A stretch of DNA of 64,000 nucleotides from positions 173,168,740-173,232,739 of the forward strand of contig CM043944.1 in the NCBI GenBank assembly GCA_014529385.2, read 5' to 3'. Positions 62,901 to 64,000 of the stretch are shown one piece after another. The translations under genes and the position numbers were made by a program. This DNA is from Adiantum capillus-veneris. Its lineage: Eukaryota > Streptophyta > Polypodiopsida > Polypodiales > Pteridaceae. A model generated the notes under the pieces. That model had not been told where the DNA came from. It was given only the letters and a program-made list of their open reading frames with translations, and searched no databases. Position 1 is the stretch's first letter; every line of letters starts with the position of its first letter.

Positions 62901-63556
62901 GTAAGACCAAATCCCTCGTATTGTGTATGGAAATCTGTTATCTGCTCAGCTCTTAAGACTTGCTTAAAGAGTGACACATGTGCATACGGATCTCCTGAAC
63001 CACCATACTTCTTTGGCATACACTTGGCTACTTGAGATGGTCTCATACGTCTATGGTCTGCTACCAATCTCATTGCTCCTGTGTCCCGGCTAAAGCTTTC
63101 TCTAGCATCATGGACTTCATGGGTTACCCTTGTCGGTTCCCCTGCCCTGAGTCTACTACTAGGAGGTAAATGTGATGGTTCCGCTTCGAACCTTGGACCT
63201 GGAGTGGTATACGTGGGGATTGGAACTGCACTACCTCGATTCGTATCCATTGACTCTCTGGAATGTAATGATCCCATTGGTCCGGGCTTCGAGTACTGAG
63301 GTTGACTGAAAGAGTCAGCAGCCTGAGTTCTTTGTCCTCTTGTCGTCATTAGGTTTTGCACTCCATTTGTTGGTGCTGGTCTTTGTGAGCTAGAAGTAAC
63401 ATAATACTGATGTAGTGGTCCCCCAAAGTATGTATATCCTTCTAATTCTTTCTTGCCCATTGTTGAGTATTGCCTCCCATACTTGTCGTGAGCGGCAATT
63501 TTCACTTCCGATCCCTCTGTGTAGGTAAAGACATAAAGTCTTTTTTGGTCTGTCAA
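59900..63556 (-). CDS. gag-protease polyprotein of giant gypsy element
   Basis: 1,218 codons. Residues about 200-350 are the capsid-like domain (GDPYAHVSLFKQVLRAEQIT, GTALTWFQPLNRGGFHDIDH, RERPQDDRLSVLFIEGLRND). Two zinc knuckles near residues 575 and 605, CYKCGGDHLMNVC and CTECGVTHFIEDC, have C-x2-C-x3-H-x4-C spacing, one residue shorter than the usual. The retropepsin near residue 1060 has AILDSGAGVAIATKEIW and DIILGRPFMRQLKMVQDW. The start is not fixed: it overlaps the preceding ORF by 4 bases, and the first ATG is at MGKKELEGYTYFGG. It would form the particle and, after cleavage, supply the protease. Confidence 0.9.
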   Translation of the reverse strand: MTDQKRLYVFTYTEGSEVKIAAHDKYGRQYSTMGKKELEGYTYFGGPLHQYYVTSSSQRPAPTNGVQNLMTTRGQRTQAADSFSQPQYSKPGPMGSLHSRESMDTNRGSAVPIPTYTTPGPRFEAEPSHLPPSSRLRAGEPTRVTHEVHDARESFSRDTGAMRLVADHRRMRPSQVAKCMPKKYGGSGDPYAHVSLFKQVLRAEQITDFHTQYEGFGLTLEGTALTWFQPLNRGGFHDIDHLLREFAEEFSKRGIKHNTVSQIYAFKQREHEKVKEASLRFKQYIERCPVRERPQDDRLSVLFIEGLRNDTLKKDLHLKACTSFEQVTREALYLVDNCTVYGEVSADTDFASSSSSSVASETTTKKNVQTTTMPNVEQMIEDALKRMAPYQKPLPKPLKWCAIEQKWTNHPTEECYYNKGYVRERQYAPPAQLAPPQVHPVPRYPTGNVPGPMGIERPQPVLGQQPPLPGARPVGIRYAPTLENQEEQALVPVQAYYEESGAHMSPTVYYPPEEPKQPEPWGMIGNVGTPTVTSASDEERYNLDARTLMFIAHGGLTGQRPSYPQRTNQVGPRPALGPCYKCGGDHLMNVCPHTEIIRINAYCTECGVTHFIEDCSKNPNKVQKTTLNMLETIPTSSGSENETLIPTQVVTRAQAKKTTREPENGKLATEVVSQGPRSQRNTWKARKARMKLRKEREDAILAEELKQTKDRLEKLESQNGKREMSPERTKQKSIKETTSLSSGGSVLVDKVHEPLDALMRAYEARLKNNQTQEQRWMTYPNAELEKQRLEMCQRMIETAQALLEPPRETMNCGTENPIQQETIISRVAEKTPSAQKPENTHKDDRIVLNTTDQEIESFHPVIQRSYGRDEDYNEFWKQVREANFANELSCQANQTNWEKDIRNPPIVEFEAGSQVDLDLQSYWGDGGSVRTMESKPHSLNTLPSYLGEYEAKSEIRALPSRRISSEKVMDSQGLIEILSTPVTCTITLAELLRLRPHMWTTVGKCLEKFGIKDPTSRLQEGIQELRKPQKNAKPVPLNKVGEYCEGEEGNTTLPVEFQGVNTMAILDSGAGVAIATKEIWKKWGKPAIRKTRLKLQLADGHMEKPMGLLEKVVVTSCGIEYEHTFAIVDFGKENNYDIILGRPFMRQLKMVQDWGYDHIYLRNMETTTRVNLKDHSYKDVNRTPVEEFDSATLAGSEFPAWLGKPKELWMCGPRNVEV

Positions 63557-63996
63557 CTCTCTGGTGTAGGGTTCTTCACATCTATAATAGAGATCTTGCT
63601 CCCCATTATTATATTTGTATAGCCCACATAGATGTTATCATTGTTGATCCTTGTAGTTTCATTCTCTCTTCTTAACCTCGCATTAGGGAAGTTCATTATT
63701 GGTGCTTTCTCCTCGAGTTCTTCATCTAATTTGGCTTTGGTGCCCCTCAATCCCCACTTGTCCACAATGTTAGGGTTTAGGACTACCAAGTACATGGTAC
63801 CCTCGTCATATAGATATCTATCTCCGCTATAGCTCACAGGCACTAAGTCCTTGAACTCACTAGGTCTATCTTCTATCTTTACACAATAGTGGTCCATTCC
63901 ATCTTTGTAGATCTTGGCACCTTGCTCATTGTCGTACTGATATTTTATGAACAATAGCTTCATTGTGGCGGAAGGGTTTGATGATCCTGCTGCCAT
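63553..63996 (-). CDS. N-terminal ORF preceding gag of giant gypsy element
   Basis: 147 codons from ATG 63996 (MAAGSSNPSATMKLLFIKYQ) ending TGA at 63553, overlapping gag by 4 bases. The sequence is charged (YDNEQGAKIYKDGMDHYC, KLDEELEEKAPIMNFPNARL) with no domain I know. Either it is a small separate ORF upstream of gag or the true N terminus of gag cut off by a one-base shift; the close overlap allows both. The window ends 4 bases upstream of the ATG, so its leader is not seen. Confidence 0.6.
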   Translation of the reverse strand: MAAGSSNPSATMKLLFIKYQYDNEQGAKIYKDGMDHYCVKIEDRPSEFKDLVPVSYSGDRYLYDEGTMYLVVLNPNIVDKWGLRGTKAKLDEELEEKAPIMNFPNARLRRENETTRINNDNIYVGYTNIIMGSKISIIDVKNPTPES

Positions 63997-64000
63997 ATTT

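Larger units (their letters stand above)
47521..64000 (-). mobile_element. Giant Ty3/gypsy retrotransposon, 3' 16.5 kb (5' LTR outside window)
   Basis: Minus strand, in order: N-terminal ORF (63996-63553), gag-protease (63556-59900), RT-RNase H (59933-57475), integrase with two H2C2 domains (57400-55667), a second retropepsin-like ORF (55637-54606), 1.6 kb without genes, a palindrome array (52961-51950), a coiled-coil ORF (51783-48509), PPT and 3' LTR (48459-47521). RT and the end of RNase H (RADHLSRL ... GVDDDMPDA) resemble the Athila side of Ty3/gypsy, and the extra ORF at the env-like position fits that. Only a few frameshifts and stops are present, so it is younger than most of its surroundings. 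Confidence 0.85.

Noticed and set aside
1-64000. tRNA, rRNA or other structured RNA genes
   Set aside because: I looked for cloverleaf-type and rRNA-like stretches and saw none that I could support; the only hairpins are the foldbacks and palindromes reported.

Overview
The window reads as nuclear DNA of a plant with a large, repeat-rich genome. The evidence is nested Ty3/gypsy and Ty1/copia LTR retrotransposons, GT-AG introns with GTAAGT donors, very long (CT)n, (GA)n and (AC)n microsatellites, and plant-type FCP1-like and histone H3/CenH3-like sequence. I cannot place it to species; a fern, lycophyte, gymnosperm or similar is possible. I see no ordinary single-copy host gene, and no rRNA, tRNA or CRISPR array.

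Layout. 1-4634: a worn minus-strand LTR-type element with a gag-like remnant. 4640-17318: a decayed plus-strand copia element, split inside its RNase H by a Tat-like gypsy element (7961-16691, minus strand, 4-bp target duplication ACGT). 17.32-18.14 kb: part of an LTR of a second family. 18138-38156: a candidate large DNA transposon with 32-bp terminal inverted repeats (29/32 identical), itself split by a second copy of the same gypsy family (20423-29124, plus strand, again at ACGT). 38157-46.1 kb: the rest of that LTR, coiled-coil remnants, microsatellites, a copia RT fragment and another LTR. 46.9-47.5 kb: a copia integrase fragment. 47521 to the window end: the 3' 16.5 kb of a giant minus-strand gypsy element whose 5' LTR lies outside.

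The most unusual object is in the candidate DNA transposon. On the minus strand, one multi-exon, now broken gene encodes in order a histone H3/CenH3-like domain starting MARTKATARK, a Ulp1/C48 SUMO-protease-like domain, an acidic linker and an FCP1-type HAD phosphatase-like domain. The gypsy copy sits inside the FCP1 part, and removing it with one ACGT restores the frame. The transposon also carries a DDE-transposase-like gene (minus, 38.1-35.2 kb) and two unrecognised genes (plus, 18.5-19.9 kb and 33.3-35.0 kb), arranged as two convergent pairs around a microsatellite-rich divergent spacer that holds four 63-bp foldbacks.

The giant gypsy element is unusual in four ways: its integrase has two tandem H2C2 zinc domains; a second retropepsin-like ORF lies downstream of integrase; a roughly 1,080-codon coiled-coil ORF sits at the env-like position before the polypurine tract; and five copies of a 24-bp palindrome lie upstream of that ORF. 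Almost every coding region in the window carries stops or frameshifts, many of the stops being C-to-T changes, so this is a record of dead or dying elements rather than an active operon-like system.
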